Positions 1 through 7,931 of a DNA stretch of 64,000 nucleotides are shown piece after piece. Numbering within the stretch: position 1 is the first letter of the stretch; the number at the start of each line of letters is the position of its first letter. A program made the position numbers and the translations under genes. The stretch is taken from contig OZ253937.1 in NCBI GenBank assembly GCA_965267185.1, forward strand, positions 1,116,001 to 1,180,000, written 5' to 3'. The notes beneath the pieces were generated by a model that was given only the letters and a program-made list of their open reading frames with translations, was not told the origin of the DNA and searched no databases. The DNA is from G965267185 sp965267185. Its GTDB lineage: Bacteria; Pseudomonadota; Alphaproteobacteria; UBA6615.

Positions 1-59
1 TCCATGATGAGGGCGATGTGCCGGGGGATGCGCAATTGCGAAAAGTCGGTCACCGTCAT
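1..59 (-). CDS. uppS: isoprenyl transferase (undecaprenyl diphosphate synthase), N-terminal fragment
   Basis: Only the first 19 codons are in the window; the gene runs off the left edge. The translation begins MTVTDFSQLR and continues into PRHIALIMD, which matches the start of the cis-prenyltransferase family, where PxHIAxIMDGNGRWA carries the catalytic Asp. The family makes the C55 lipid carrier for peptidoglycan and other envelope polymers. The ATG lies 4 bases after the frr stop codon, so the gene is almost certainly the next cistron of the rpsB-tsf-pyrH-frr operon. That order (pyrH, frr, uppS) is standard in alphaproteobacteria. The call rests on a short fragment plus strong context. Confidence 0.8.
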   Translation of the reverse strand, partial: MTVTDFSQLRIPRHIALIM

Positions 60-63
60 CGAC

Positions 64-618
64 TTAAACCTGAAGAATCTCCTGCTCTTTTTCCTCGAGC
101 ATCTTGTCGATACTTGCAATGTGATCGTCGGTGAGCTTTTGAATTTCCTCACCGCGCGCACGCTGCTCGTCCTTGGATATATCGCCGTCTTTCTCGTTCT
201 TTTTCAGCGTATCCATGCCGTCGCGGCGCACGTTGCGTACCGCGACACGGGCCTGCTCGCCAAATTTGGCAGCAACCTTGGTTAGTTCGACGCGGCGTTC
301 CTCGCTCAGCTCAGGCAGCGGAACGCGGATCAGGTTTCCTTCCGTCTGGGGGTTGAGGCCGAGATCGGACTCACGGATCGCCTTCTCGGCTTCCTTCACC
401 AGCGAATTGTCCCATACCTGCACGGTGAGCATTCTTGGCTCGGGAACGCTGATCGACCCCACCTGGTTCATCGGCATTTTTGCCCCGTAGGCGTCGACGT
501 TCACATTCTCGAGCAATGCCGTGGACGCCCGTCCCGTACGCAACCCGGCGAATTCCTTACGCAACGCTTCAATCGCGCCGTCCATTCGGCGCATTAGATC
601 TTTTGGATCTGCTGACAC
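64..618 (-). CDS. frr: ribosome recycling factor
   Basis: A protein of 184 residues, the usual length for RRF, which together with EF-G splits the post-termination ribosome. The translation shows the family pattern throughout: the N-terminal helix ending in GLRTGRAST, then the GSISVPEPRML strand, VKEAEKAIRESDLGLNP, and the C-terminal helix with RNVRRDGMDTLKK. The start is GTG at 618, one base after the pyrH stop, with a good Shine-Dalgarno AGGGAGGA that overlaps the last pyrH codons. This arrangement implies translational coupling to pyrH. uppS follows 4 bases downstream. Nothing unusual is seen in the protein. Confidence 0.97.
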   Translation of the reverse strand: MSADPKDLMRRMDGAIEALRKEFAGLRTGRASTALLENVNVDAYGAKMPMNQVGSISVPEPRMLTVQVWDNSLVKEAEKAIRESDLGLNPQTEGNLIRVPLPELSEERRVELTKVAAKFGEQARVAVRNVRRDGMDTLKKNEKDGDISKDEQRARGEEIQKLTDDHIASIDKMLEEKEQEILQV

Positions 619-619
619 C

Positions 620-1345
620 TCACTGTCCTCCCTCGACTAACGTGAACCGGCCCTCACCGTTGATGACCCGCTTCACCTCGCCCTTATTGTGTATCGAAAA
701 CACCAAAATCGGAATGTTGTTTTCGCGGCAAAGTGTAATCGCCGCCGCGTCCATAACCTGCAGGTCATTGCGTAACACTTCGAAATGACTGAGTTTTTCG
801 TAGCGCTCGGCGTTCGGGTCGCTTGCCGGATCGGCGGAGTAGACCCCATCTACTTTGGTGCCTTTAAGCAAGCAATCGCACGACATCTCAGATGCGCGCA
901 AGGCCGCCGCCGTATCAGTAGTAAAATAGGGATTGCCGGTACCGGCAGCGAATATCACCACGCGGTTGCGCTCCATATGCCGGATGGCGCGCCGACGAAT
1001 ATAGGGCTCGCACACGGTCGCCATCGGGATGGCCGACTGAACGCGCGTATCCACGCCTAGATTCTCCAAGGCATTTTGCAGCGCCAGCGCGTTGATCACC
1101 GTGGCCAACATGCCCATGAAGTCCGCACCGGCGCGCTCCATGCCGGCAGCGGCGCCCGAAATTCCCCGGAATATATTGCCCCCACCGACGACAAGGCAAA
1201 GCTGAACCCCGGTATCGCAGACTTCGCGAACGTCTTCCGCGATACGGTTCACGGTCGCCGGGTCGAGTCCGAACTCCTGGTCGCCCATCAATACCTCGCC
1301 GGATATCTTGAGAAGAACCCGACGATAGTTTTGTGGATCTGACAT
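620..1345 (-). CDS. pyrH: UMP kinase
   Basis: A protein of 241 residues that phosphorylates UMP to UDP, a cytosolic step feeding RNA, DNA and envelope sugar nucleotides. It belongs to the amino-acid-kinase fold: the N-terminal LLKISGEVLMG glycine loop, LCLVVGGGNIFRG, and the TKVDGVYSADP nucleotide-binding segment are all visible. The frame is open for 20 further codons upstream, but those residues are not family-like. The start MSDPQNYRRVLLK at 1345 fits homologues and has an AAAGG motif 8 bases upstream. It lies 152 bases after tsf across a hairpin-rich spacer and abuts frr. Confidence 0.97.
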   Translation of the reverse strand: MSDPQNYRRVLLKISGEVLMGDQEFGLDPATVNRIAEDVREVCDTGVQLCLVVGGGNIFRGISGAAAGMERAGADFMGMLATVINALALQNALENLGVDTRVQSAIPMATVCEPYIRRRAIRHMERNRVVIFAAGTGNPYFTTDTAAALRASEMSCDCLLKGTKVDGVYSADPASDPNAERYEKLSHFEVLRNDLQVMDAAAITLCRENNIPILVFSIHNKGEVKRVINGEGRFTLVEGGQ

Positions 1346-1410
1346 AAAACGACCTTTGGAGCCGAGGCATTCGAGGGGCCGCAAGAGCGCCGGCCGGTCA
1401 GGCAAGCGAC

Positions 1411-1471
1411 AGCCGAAGCGGCTTGACCCTTGTTAGCCGCTTACACCGCGCGGGATCAAGCCGCGATCCCG
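1411..1471 (-). promoter_or_regulatory. hairpin cluster in the tsf-pyrH spacer
   Basis: The 152-base spacer between tsf and pyrH contains two perfect inverted repeats. One has 8-base arms at 1416-1423 and 1435-1442 (AAGCGGCT/AGCCGCTT). The second has 7-base arms at 1451-1457 and 1465-1471 (CGGGATC/GATCCCG). A smaller alternative stem, AGCCG/CGGCT at 1411-1423, competes with the first. No U-run follows, so this is not a plain intrinsic terminator. An mRNA processing site, a partial attenuator or simply a stabilising structure is possible; the function is inference. Confidence 0.4.
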
Positions 1472-1497
1472 GTGAAACCCGTAAAATTCCGGGATAT

Positions 1498-2421
1498 TTA
1501 GTCGGTCAGCCGGGCGACTTCCTCGGCGAAATCGTCTTCCTTGCGCTCCAGGCCTTCGCCCAGGTTGAAACGGATATAGCCGGTAACTTTGATGTCGGCC
1601 CCCGCCTCTTTCGCCGCCGCCTCGACCGCCTTGCCAACCTTGGTGTCGGTGTCGTGGACGAATGCCTGCTCCAGCAGGACGATTTCCTCGTAGTATTTGC
1701 GCAGCCGCCCTTCGACCATCTTTTCGACGATATCGTCGGGCTTGCCCGACTCGCGGGCCTGGTCGGCTAGGATTTTACGCTCGCGGTCGAGCGCCGCCGG
1801 GTCGACCGAAGCGATGTCGATGGCTTGCGGGTCGGCGAAGGAAATGTGCATTGCCAGTTGCCGGCCGATCTGGGCCAACTTGTCCGCCGGCGCGTCCGAC
1901 TCCAGCGCCACCAAAACGCCGATCTTGCCGAGGCCCGGCGCGACATGGTTGTGCACGTATTCGGCGACGAGACCTTTAGAAACCCGCAAGCCGGCGCTCC
2001 GGCGCAAACTGATGTTTTCGCCAATCGTCGCGACAAGCTGAACCGCCTCTTCCTCGACGTTACGCTCGCTACCCGGAAAGGGCGCCGCTTTGAGGGCTTC
2101 GAAGTCGCCGTCTACGCCGACCGCCACCCCGGTTACCGTTTCGACGAACGCTTGGAATCCTTCGTTGCGCGCGACGAAGTCGGTTTCCGAATTAACTTCC
2201 ACAATGGCGCCGACCGTACCCTCGGTTTTCAAGCCAACAAGGCCTTCGGATGCAGCACGGCCGGCCTTTTTCGCGGCGGCTGCAAGCCCCTTGGTGCGCA
2301 GCAGGTCCATCGCGGCGTCGATATCGCCGTCGGTTTCGACCAAAGCGGTCTTGCAATCCATCATGCCGGCGCCCGATTGCTCGCGCAGCGCCTTAACGGC
2401 AGCGGCTGTGATCTCAGCCAT
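1498..2421 (-). CDS. tsf: translation elongation factor Ts
   Basis: A protein of 307 residues that regenerates EF-Tu-GTP by nucleotide exchange. The N-terminal UBA-like segment (AAAVKALREQSGAGMMDCKTAL) and the TDFVARNEGFQ signature are diagnostic. The C-terminal part carries the dimerisation repeats and the VKYIRFNLGEG-like segment, seen here as VTGYIRFNLGEG. The start ATG at 2421 has GGAGAATGAG upstream. It follows rpsB by 53 bases, the near-universal bacterial order, and the two are expected to be cotranscribed. Length and motifs are normal. Confidence 0.97.
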   Translation of the reverse strand: MAEITAAAVKALREQSGAGMMDCKTALVETDGDIDAAMDLLRTKGLAAAAKKAGRAASEGLVGLKTEGTVGAIVEVNSETDFVARNEGFQAFVETVTGVAVGVDGDFEALKAAPFPGSERNVEEEAVQLVATIGENISLRRSAGLRVSKGLVAEYVHNHVAPGLGKIGVLVALESDAPADKLAQIGRQLAMHISFADPQAIDIASVDPAALDRERKILADQARESGKPDDIVEKMVEGRLRKYYEEIVLLEQAFVHDTDTKVGKAVEAAAKEAGADIKVTGYIRFNLGEGLERKEDDFAEEVARLTD

Positions 2422-2474
2422 TACTCATTCTCCATATCAAGGATATCTATTAAACGCTTGGTTTAGCGCAATGT

Positions 2475-3346
2475 TTAAGCTGACTTAGCCTCGGTCTCGG
2501 CAGCTTCTGTCTGTTCCGCGACAACCGCAGCCTCCGCCGCTGGCTCAGCCTCAGGCTCTGCGGCCGCCTCACCGTTGGCGCCATCACCGGCCGCCGCGCC
2601 GAGGTTCTCGGCCGGCGGCGCTTCCGCTTCGCCGATATCGACGCCGCTGGTGGCCAATTCCTGCTGCAGGCCATCGAGAACGGCGCCGGCAAACAGATCG
2701 CAGTAAAGCTGGATCGCCCGCATGGCATCGTCGTTGCCGGGAATCGGCAGGCTGATATTGCTCGGATCCGAGTTGGAATCGACCACGGCGGCGATCGGAA
2801 TCCCCAACTTGTTGGCCTCGCGAATGGCGATATCTTCCTTGTTGGTATCGATCACCACCAGCATATCGGGCCGGCCGCCCATCTCCTTAATGCCGCCGAG
2901 CGCGAGATCGAGCTTGTCGCGCTGGCGCGTGAGATTGAGCAATTCCTTTTTGGTCAAACCACCGCTTTCCTCGGAGCTTAGATGAGATTCGAGCTCACGC
3001 AGGGTCTTGATCGACTGCGAAATGGTCTTCCAGTTGGTCAGCATGCCGCCGAGCCAACGGTGGTTAACGTAGTACTGGCCGCACTTTTTGGCCGATTCCG
3101 CCACGATCTCGCTGGCCGCCCGCTTGGTGCCGACGAAGAGCACGCGCCCGCCGCCGGCGGCGATATCGCGGGTCGTATTCAGCGCCGCGTAAAGCATGGG
3201 CACGGTCTGCTGAAGATCGATAATGTGAACTTTATTGCGAACGCCGAAGATGTATTGCTCCATCTTCGGTTCCATCGGCGCGTGTGGTGGCCGAAATGGA
3301 CGCCAGCTTCGAGCAGCTGACGCATGGTAAACGTCGGGACCGCCAT
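2475..3346 (-). CDS. rpsB: 30S ribosomal protein S2, reading frame interrupted by an apparent 1-base deletion
   Basis: The protein starts at ATG 3346 behind a strong GAGAAGGAGA site as MAVPTFTMRQLLEAGVHFG, and continues to HHTRRWN. The family sequence then needs PKMEQYIFGVRNK, but that segment is in the next frame. Restoring one C (a G on the + strand) at about 3268-3270 would rejoin the frames and give a protein of about 290 residues. The rest is intact: IIDLQQTVPML, FVGTKRAA, the HRWLGGMLTNWKT motif and the DTNKEDIAI segment, ending in an Ala/Glu-rich tail that is common in alphaproteobacterial S2. S2 is essential, so a sequencing or assembly error is the most likely explanation. The protein joins the 30S subunit near S1. 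tsf follows directly. Confidence 0.93.
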
Positions 3347-3568
3347 GGTCTCTCCTTCTCCGGTTAGGCTTCTGCAGGACGTCGCCCGTTGCCGGGCACC
3401 GGAGCGACAATGATGGGATGTCTCCCCATCCTGCCGCAAATCCCACATGTGAATTTGCCGGCGCAGCCCCGAGGGCCCGCCCGCGCGGAGGGTGATAGAC
3501 CGCCCGGCCGATAATTGCAAGCGTTACCGCGGCCCTTAACTTGGCCGGATTTGGCCGGATTCCGCCGG
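3347..3568 (-). promoter_or_regulatory. rpsB upstream leader region
   Basis: This 222-base gene-free stretch separates the second cupin from rpsB and must contain the rpsB-tsf promoter and 5' leader. It includes a hairpin with arms GATGGG/CCCATC at about 3413-3431, followed by further GC-rich segments. S2 autoregulates rpsB-tsf through its leader in several bacteria, so a regulatory structure here is plausible. I could not fix promoter boxes with confidence. Confidence 0.3.
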
Positions 3569-3907
3569 TTAGCCGTTCTTGTACTCGATCTCCAGCGCGA
3601 CCATGTCGGTATCGCCGATATTGGTCACATTGTGCTCGAAACCGTCGCCGACATCGTAGAAAAACGCCTTGCCCGGCTCGGAGCTGATCTTGCCGATCGA
3701 ACCGTCGGCGCGCTCATACTGCAGATCGGCGGCCTCGATGTGATAGCCCACATAGTTGGTATCGTGGATATGCCAGCCCGACTGTTCGCCCGGCCGGATA
3801 CGGTGAAAGGTGATCCGGGTGCTGTCGTTGTCGAGCAACACTTCGTAGTGGCCTTGGCTTTCGGCCGGAATTTGCGCTTCGGTCTTCTCTCTTAAATGCT
3901 GCGACAT
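3569..3907 (-). CDS. small cupin-fold protein (second of a tandem pair)
   Basis: A protein of 112 residues made up of a single cupin barrel. The first cupin motif appears as GWHIHDTNYVGYHI and the second as FEHNVTNIGDTDMVALEIEYK, so the metal-binding His positions H-x-H and the later His are present. The enzymatic or binding role cannot be told from sequence. It resembles its upstream neighbour over its whole length, including the shared C-terminal LEIEYK. The two therefore look like tandem duplicates that have diverged. It starts 27 bases after the first cupin and probably shares its transcript. Possible roles include a small dioxygenase, an isomerase or a ligand-binding regulator. Confidence 0.75.
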   Translation of the reverse strand: MSQHLREKTEAQIPAESQGHYEVLLDNDSTRITFHRIRPGEQSGWHIHDTNYVGYHIEAADLQYERADGSIGKISSEPGKAFFYDVGDGFEHNVTNIGDTDMVALEIEYKNG

Positions 3908-3934
3908 AGCGGTTCGTCCCCTCTCCTGTTTCCC

Positions 3935-4255
3935 CTATTTTTTGTATTCGATCTCCAGCGACACGATATCGACATCGCCGACATTGGTGGCTTTGTGTTC
4001 GATCGGCGCCTGGCCCACCAACACGCCGCCGGGCGTGTAGTCGAATTCGTCCGCCGACCCGTCGCCGCGCTCGATGCGCAACCGGCCCTCGGACTGCTGA
4101 ACGATCAGATATTCGAATTCGTGGAAATGCCAGTCGATCACCTCACCCCGCTTAATCGACCATTGGGTGATCCGCGATCTCTCGTCCTCGTGCAGCACCT
4201 TGGATGTCGCCGCCGGGTGCCCGGACGCAGCCTTTTCTTTCAACAGTTCAGCCAT
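3935..4255 (-). CDS. small cupin-fold protein (first of a tandem pair)
   Basis: A protein of 106 residues with a single cupin barrel: WHFHEFEYLIV carries the H-x-H and Glu-type ligand positions, and IEHKATNVGDVDIVSLEIEYKK supplies the last His. The start MAELLKEK at 4255 has a clear AGGGAGGAC site; the frame is open further upstream, but those residues look non-coding. It lies 67 bases after dnaE and 27 bases before a second, similar cupin. No partner enzyme is nearby, so the substrate is unknown. The fold is well supported; any function is speculation. Confidence 0.75.
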   Translation of the reverse strand: MAELLKEKAASGHPAATSKVLHEDERSRITQWSIKRGEVIDWHFHEFEYLIVQQSEGRLRIERGDGSADEFDYTPGGVLVGQAPIEHKATNVGDVDIVSLEIEYKK

Positions 4256-4322
4256 TGGCGTCCTCCCTATAACGTCAACCAGTATAGGGAAGAGCCCGGA
4301 TCGCGTCATCCAGAGGCTTGCG

Positions 4323-7300
4323 TCACGCCTCCTGGACTTCGATGACGCCGGGGATGGCGCGGATCGCCGCTCGAATCTGCGGGGTACATACATAGGCGCC
4401 TTCCAGGCGCACCTCGGTTTCCCGGTCCGGGCGGGGGATTATCAAGCTGATGCGGCCGCCGGCCTCGCCGCCGTTGTCGCCCGTCGCATCGCGGTCGATG
4501 ATGGTTTTCAACGACGAGAGCGGCGCCTCATCGTCGATCCATATCTTGGTCACCGTCGGCGCCGACGCCGCAGCGGTTTCCAGATCGCGAATGGATTGTA
4601 CGGTCAACCTCAGCTGCCCTTCTTCCAAGCGCGCCGAGACCTGCAACAGGATCGGTTTACCGCCTTCAAGCAGCTCGCGGTTGGCCGCCAGAACTTCGGA
4701 AAACGCGGTCACTTCATAGGCACCGGAAGAGTCGGAAAGCTGAATGAACGCGTATTTGCTACCGCGCTGCGACGTGCGGTTTTGGATGCTGAGGACGGTT
4801 CCCGCCAGCATCACGAGCATCGCGTCGCGATTGGCCTCGACCGTTTTCAACAAATTGTCGTAACGCAGCACGCCTAGGCGCTCCAAGGCGTTGGCGTAGT
4901 CGTCGAGCGGATGAGCCGACAGGTAGAAACCGACGGCGTCGAGTTCGCGTTCCAAACGCTCCGTCTGCGGCCAATCGGCCACCGGCTCGAGCCGTGGCGT
5001 ATCGGCGACCCCACCAGCCTGCACGTCGCCGAGCAGATTGAACTGCCCGCTCTGGCGTTCCGAGTGCAAGGAATGGGAATGGCCGATAATCCGGTCGATA
5101 CCGAGAAATACCTGAGCGCGGTTGCCGTCGAGTGAATCGAACGCCCCCGCCGCCACGAGATGCTCCAACATGCGCTTATTGAGAGCGTGCGGGTCTACCC
5201 GGCCCGCGAGGTCGAATACGCTGCCGAACGTCCCGTTCTCGGTGCGCTCGCGCACAACCTCGGCCATCGCCGCCGGACCGACGCCCTTGATCGCCGCCAG
5301 CGCGTAGCGGATCGCGCCTATTTGCTTTTCGCCGTCGGAAGAGTGCTCATGCTCCACGACCTCGGCGTTGTCGACGGAAAACTCTACCTCTGAGCCGTTC
5401 ATATCCGGTGGCAGCAGCGCGATGTTCTGCCGCTCCAGTTCCTGCTGATAAAGCGCCAGCTTGTCGGTGTTACCCATATCGAGGGTCATCGAGGCGGCGA
5501 AAAATTCGACCGGATAGTTCGCCTTCAAATAGGCGGTCTGGTAGGCGATCAGGGCATAGGCGGCGGCATGGGCTTTGTTGAAGCCGTAGCCGGCAAACTT
5601 GGCCATGGTCTCGAAAATGCGGATCGCGGTGTGCTCGGCAACGCCGCGCTCCTTGGCGCCGGACACGAACGCATCGCGCTGGGCATCCATCTCCGCCTTG
5701 ATCTTCTTGCCCATCGCGCGGCGCAGCAAATCGGCGCCGCCCAGGGTGAAGCCGGCCAGGGCCTGCGCCATTTGCATGACCTGTTCCTGGTAAATCGGAA
5801 TGCCGTAGGTCTCGGCCAGGCATTCCTCGATATCGTCGTGCAGAAAGTCGACCTCTTCGTGGCCGTGCTTGCGATTGATGTAGCTCGGGATGTTGTCCAT
5901 CGGGCCGGGCCGATAGAGCGCCACAACGGCGATAATGTCTTCGAACCGGTCCGGTTTCAGCTTGCGCAGAACATCGCGCACGCCCGACGATTCACATTGG
6001 AACACGCCGGTCGTGTCGCCCTGACTGAGCATCTCGAACGTGCCGGCATCGTCGAGGGGCAGGCTTTCCAGATCGATGGCAATGCCGCGGTTGGCCAGCA
6101 GCGCCACCGTTTTTTGCAAAACATCGAGGGTTTTGAGGCCGAGAAAATCGAACTTCACCAAGCCCGCCAACTCGACATACTTCATCGAGAATTGGGTCGC
6201 CAAGGTCTCCGAGCGCGGATCGCGGTAGAGCGGAATGGTCTCTTCCAGAGGCCGGTCGCCGATCACCACACCGGCGGCGTGGGTCGACGAATTCCGGTAC
6301 AAGCCTTCGAGCTTCAAGGCCAGATCGAGCAGATGAGCGATGTTTTCGTCGCTGCTCCGAAGTTCCTGAAGCTGCGCCTCGCTGTCGAGCGCCTGCTGCA
6401 GCGAAACCGGATTGGCCGGGTTGTTGGGCACCAGCTTGGCGATGCGGTCGACCTGGCCATAGGGCATTTCCAGAACGCGCCCCACATCGCGCACCACCGC
6501 GCGCGCCTGCAGCTTACCGAAGGTGATGATCTGCGCCACCCGGTCGTGCCCATAGCGCTCCTGGACGTAGCGGATCACTTCGTCGCGGCGCTCCTGGCAA
6601 AAATCGATGTCGAAATCGGGCATCGACACGCGTTCAGGATTGAGGAACCGCTCGAAAAACAGGCCCCACCGCAGGGGGTCGAGGTCAGTGACCGTGAGCG
6701 ACCACGCCACCACCGACCCGGCGCCCGATCCGCGGCCCGGCCCGACCGCGATATCGTTGGACTTGGCCCATTTGATAAAATCGGAGACAATCAGGAAGTA
6801 TCCGGAATACCCCATGTTTTCAATGACTTCGAGCTCGAACTTCAGCCGTTCCCGATAGGGCTGAGCGGCCGCCTCGCGCGCCGCTTCATCCATCCCATCG
6901 TCGAAGACATGGGCTGCCAGCCTGTCTTCCAACCCTGCTTCGGCCTGGCGGTGCAGTTCGGCATTCTCATCGGCGTCATCGCTCGCATCATAGGGCGGCA
7001 GCTTCGGCGCGCTGGCTTCGGGCATGAAGCTGCAGCGCCGGGCGATGACCATCGTGTTATCGATGGCTTCGGGCAGATCGGCAAAGAGCGCCCGCATCTC
7101 CGCCGCCGACTTGAAGCGGTGTTCCGGCGTCACCCGGCGGCGGTCGGACTGCGAGACATAGGCGCTCTGTGAGATGCACAGCAGCGCATCGTGAGCCTCG
7201 TACATCGACTCGTCGCTGAAGAAGACTTCGTTGGTCGCCACCAAAGGCAGATCGTTGGCGTAGGCCAGATCGATTAGAGGCGTCTCGACGCGGGCTTCGC

Positions 7301-7862
7301 TGTCGAGGCCATGGCGCTGCAGCTCGACGTACAAACGGCCGGGAAAGAGCTCGGCTAACGCCTGCAGCGCGCGCTCGGCCGCCTGGCGCTGACCGTTTGC
7401 CAACAGCCGGGCAATCTCGCCGTTCACGCCGCCGGTGAGCGCGATGAGTCCATCGGTGCGGCCTGAAAGGTCGCGGAGAGAGAGCTGCGCACGGCGCAGC
7501 GGATCTTCGGACGCGTAGGATTTACTGACCAAGTGGAGCAGATTGCGGTAGCCGGCCTCAGACTGAACCAAAACGACAAGCTCGCTCGCCTCGCTCGCGC
7601 GTTGCGCACTGGCAGCCGCCGCCTCCCCCGCCTCATCGCCATCGTCGATAATGGCGAATTGGCAGCCGACAATCGGCTGCACACCGCCCTTGGCCGCGGC
7701 CAGGGAAAACTCCAACGCACCGAACATGTTCGCCGTGTCGGTGACCGCCACCGCCGGCATATCGTGTTCGCGGCACAACGCCACCAATTCGGGAATCCGC
7801 ACCGCGCCCTCGGCCAGCGAATAGGCGGAATGGACGCGTAAATGAACGAACTCTGATGTCAT
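4323..7862 (-). CDS. dnaE: DNA polymerase III alpha subunit
   Basis: A protein of 1179 residues, the replicative polymerase catalytic subunit (family C, DnaE1). Domains in order are an N-terminal PHP domain (VHLRVHSAYSLAEG, TDTANMFGALEF), the palm with the catalytic pair in MPDFDIDFCQERR, the third catalytic Asp in VKFDFLGLKTLDVL, the fingers (GTYGIPIYQEQ-like, seen as ETYGIPIYQEQVMQM), an HhH region (AAIKGVGPAAM) and a C-terminal OB fold. The PHP domain reads TDT where active exonuclease PHP domains have TDH, so proofreading is presumably supplied by DnaQ. The start at 7862 has GGAGG upstream. It follows lolD by 69 bases, a typical alphaproteobacterial order. Confidence 0.97.
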   Translation of the reverse strand: MTSEFVHLRVHSAYSLAEGAVRIPELVALCREHDMPAVAVTDTANMFGALEFSLAAAKGGVQPIVGCQFAIIDDGDEAGEAAAASAQRASEASELVVLVQSEAGYRNLLHLVSKSYASEDPLRRAQLSLRDLSGRTDGLIALTGGVNGEIARLLANGQRQAAERALQALAELFPGRLYVELQRHGLDSEARVETPLIDLAYANDLPLVATNEVFFSDESMYEAHDALLCISQSAYVSQSDRRRVTPEHRFKSAAEMRALFADLPEAIDNTMVIARRCSFMPEASAPKLPPYDASDDADENAELHRQAEAGLEDRLAAHVFDDGMDEAAREAAAQPYRERLKFELEVIENMGYSGYFLIVSDFIKWAKSNDIAVGPGRGSGAGSVVAWSLTVTDLDPLRWGLFFERFLNPERVSMPDFDIDFCQERRDEVIRYVQERYGHDRVAQIITFGKLQARAVVRDVGRVLEMPYGQVDRIAKLVPNNPANPVSLQQALDSEAQLQELRSSDENIAHLLDLALKLEGLYRNSSTHAAGVVIGDRPLEETIPLYRDPRSETLATQFSMKYVELAGLVKFDFLGLKTLDVLQKTVALLANRGIAIDLESLPLDDAGTFEMLSQGDTTGVFQCESSGVRDVLRKLKPDRFEDIIAVVALYRPGPMDNIPSYINRKHGHEEVDFLHDDIEECLAETYGIPIYQEQVMQMAQALAGFTLGGADLLRRAMGKKIKAEMDAQRDAFVSGAKERGVAEHTAIRIFETMAKFAGYGFNKAHAAAYALIAYQTAYLKANYPVEFFAASMTLDMGNTDKLALYQQELERQNIALLPPDMNGSEVEFSVDNAEVVEHEHSSDGEKQIGAIRYALAAIKGVGPAAMAEVVRERTENGTFGSVFDLAGRVDPHALNKRMLEHLVAAGAFDSLDGNRAQVFLGIDRIIGHSHSLHSERQSGQFNLLGDVQAGGVADTPRLEPVADWPQTERLERELDAVGFYLSAHPLDDYANALERLGVLRYDNLLKTVEANRDAMLVMLAGTVLSIQNRTSQRGSKYAFIQLSDSSGAYEVTAFSEVLAANRELLEGGKPILLQVSARLEEGQLRLTVQSIRDLETAAASAPTVTKIWIDDEAPLSSLKTIIDRDATGDNGGEAGGRISLIIPRPDRETEVRLEGAYVCTPQIRAAIRAIPGVIEVQEA

Positions 7863-7931
7863 GAAAGAACCTCCGGCGGTCATTCTAACGCCCCCAGTGA
7901 GATTCGATATCGGTCCTGCGTGTGGAAAAAG

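Noticed and set aside
3180..3446. A long frame that begins upstream of rpsB with MGFAAGWGDIPSL and joins the S2 protein
   Set aside because: Its first 57 residues or so are not S2-like; the true N-terminus is in the adjacent frame. It is a by-product of the one-base deletion.
5568..7172. A plus-strand open frame of 534 codons opposite dnaE
   Set aside because: It is antisense to a well-conserved polymerase, has no recognisable motifs or ribosome site, and is explained by GC-rich codon bias.
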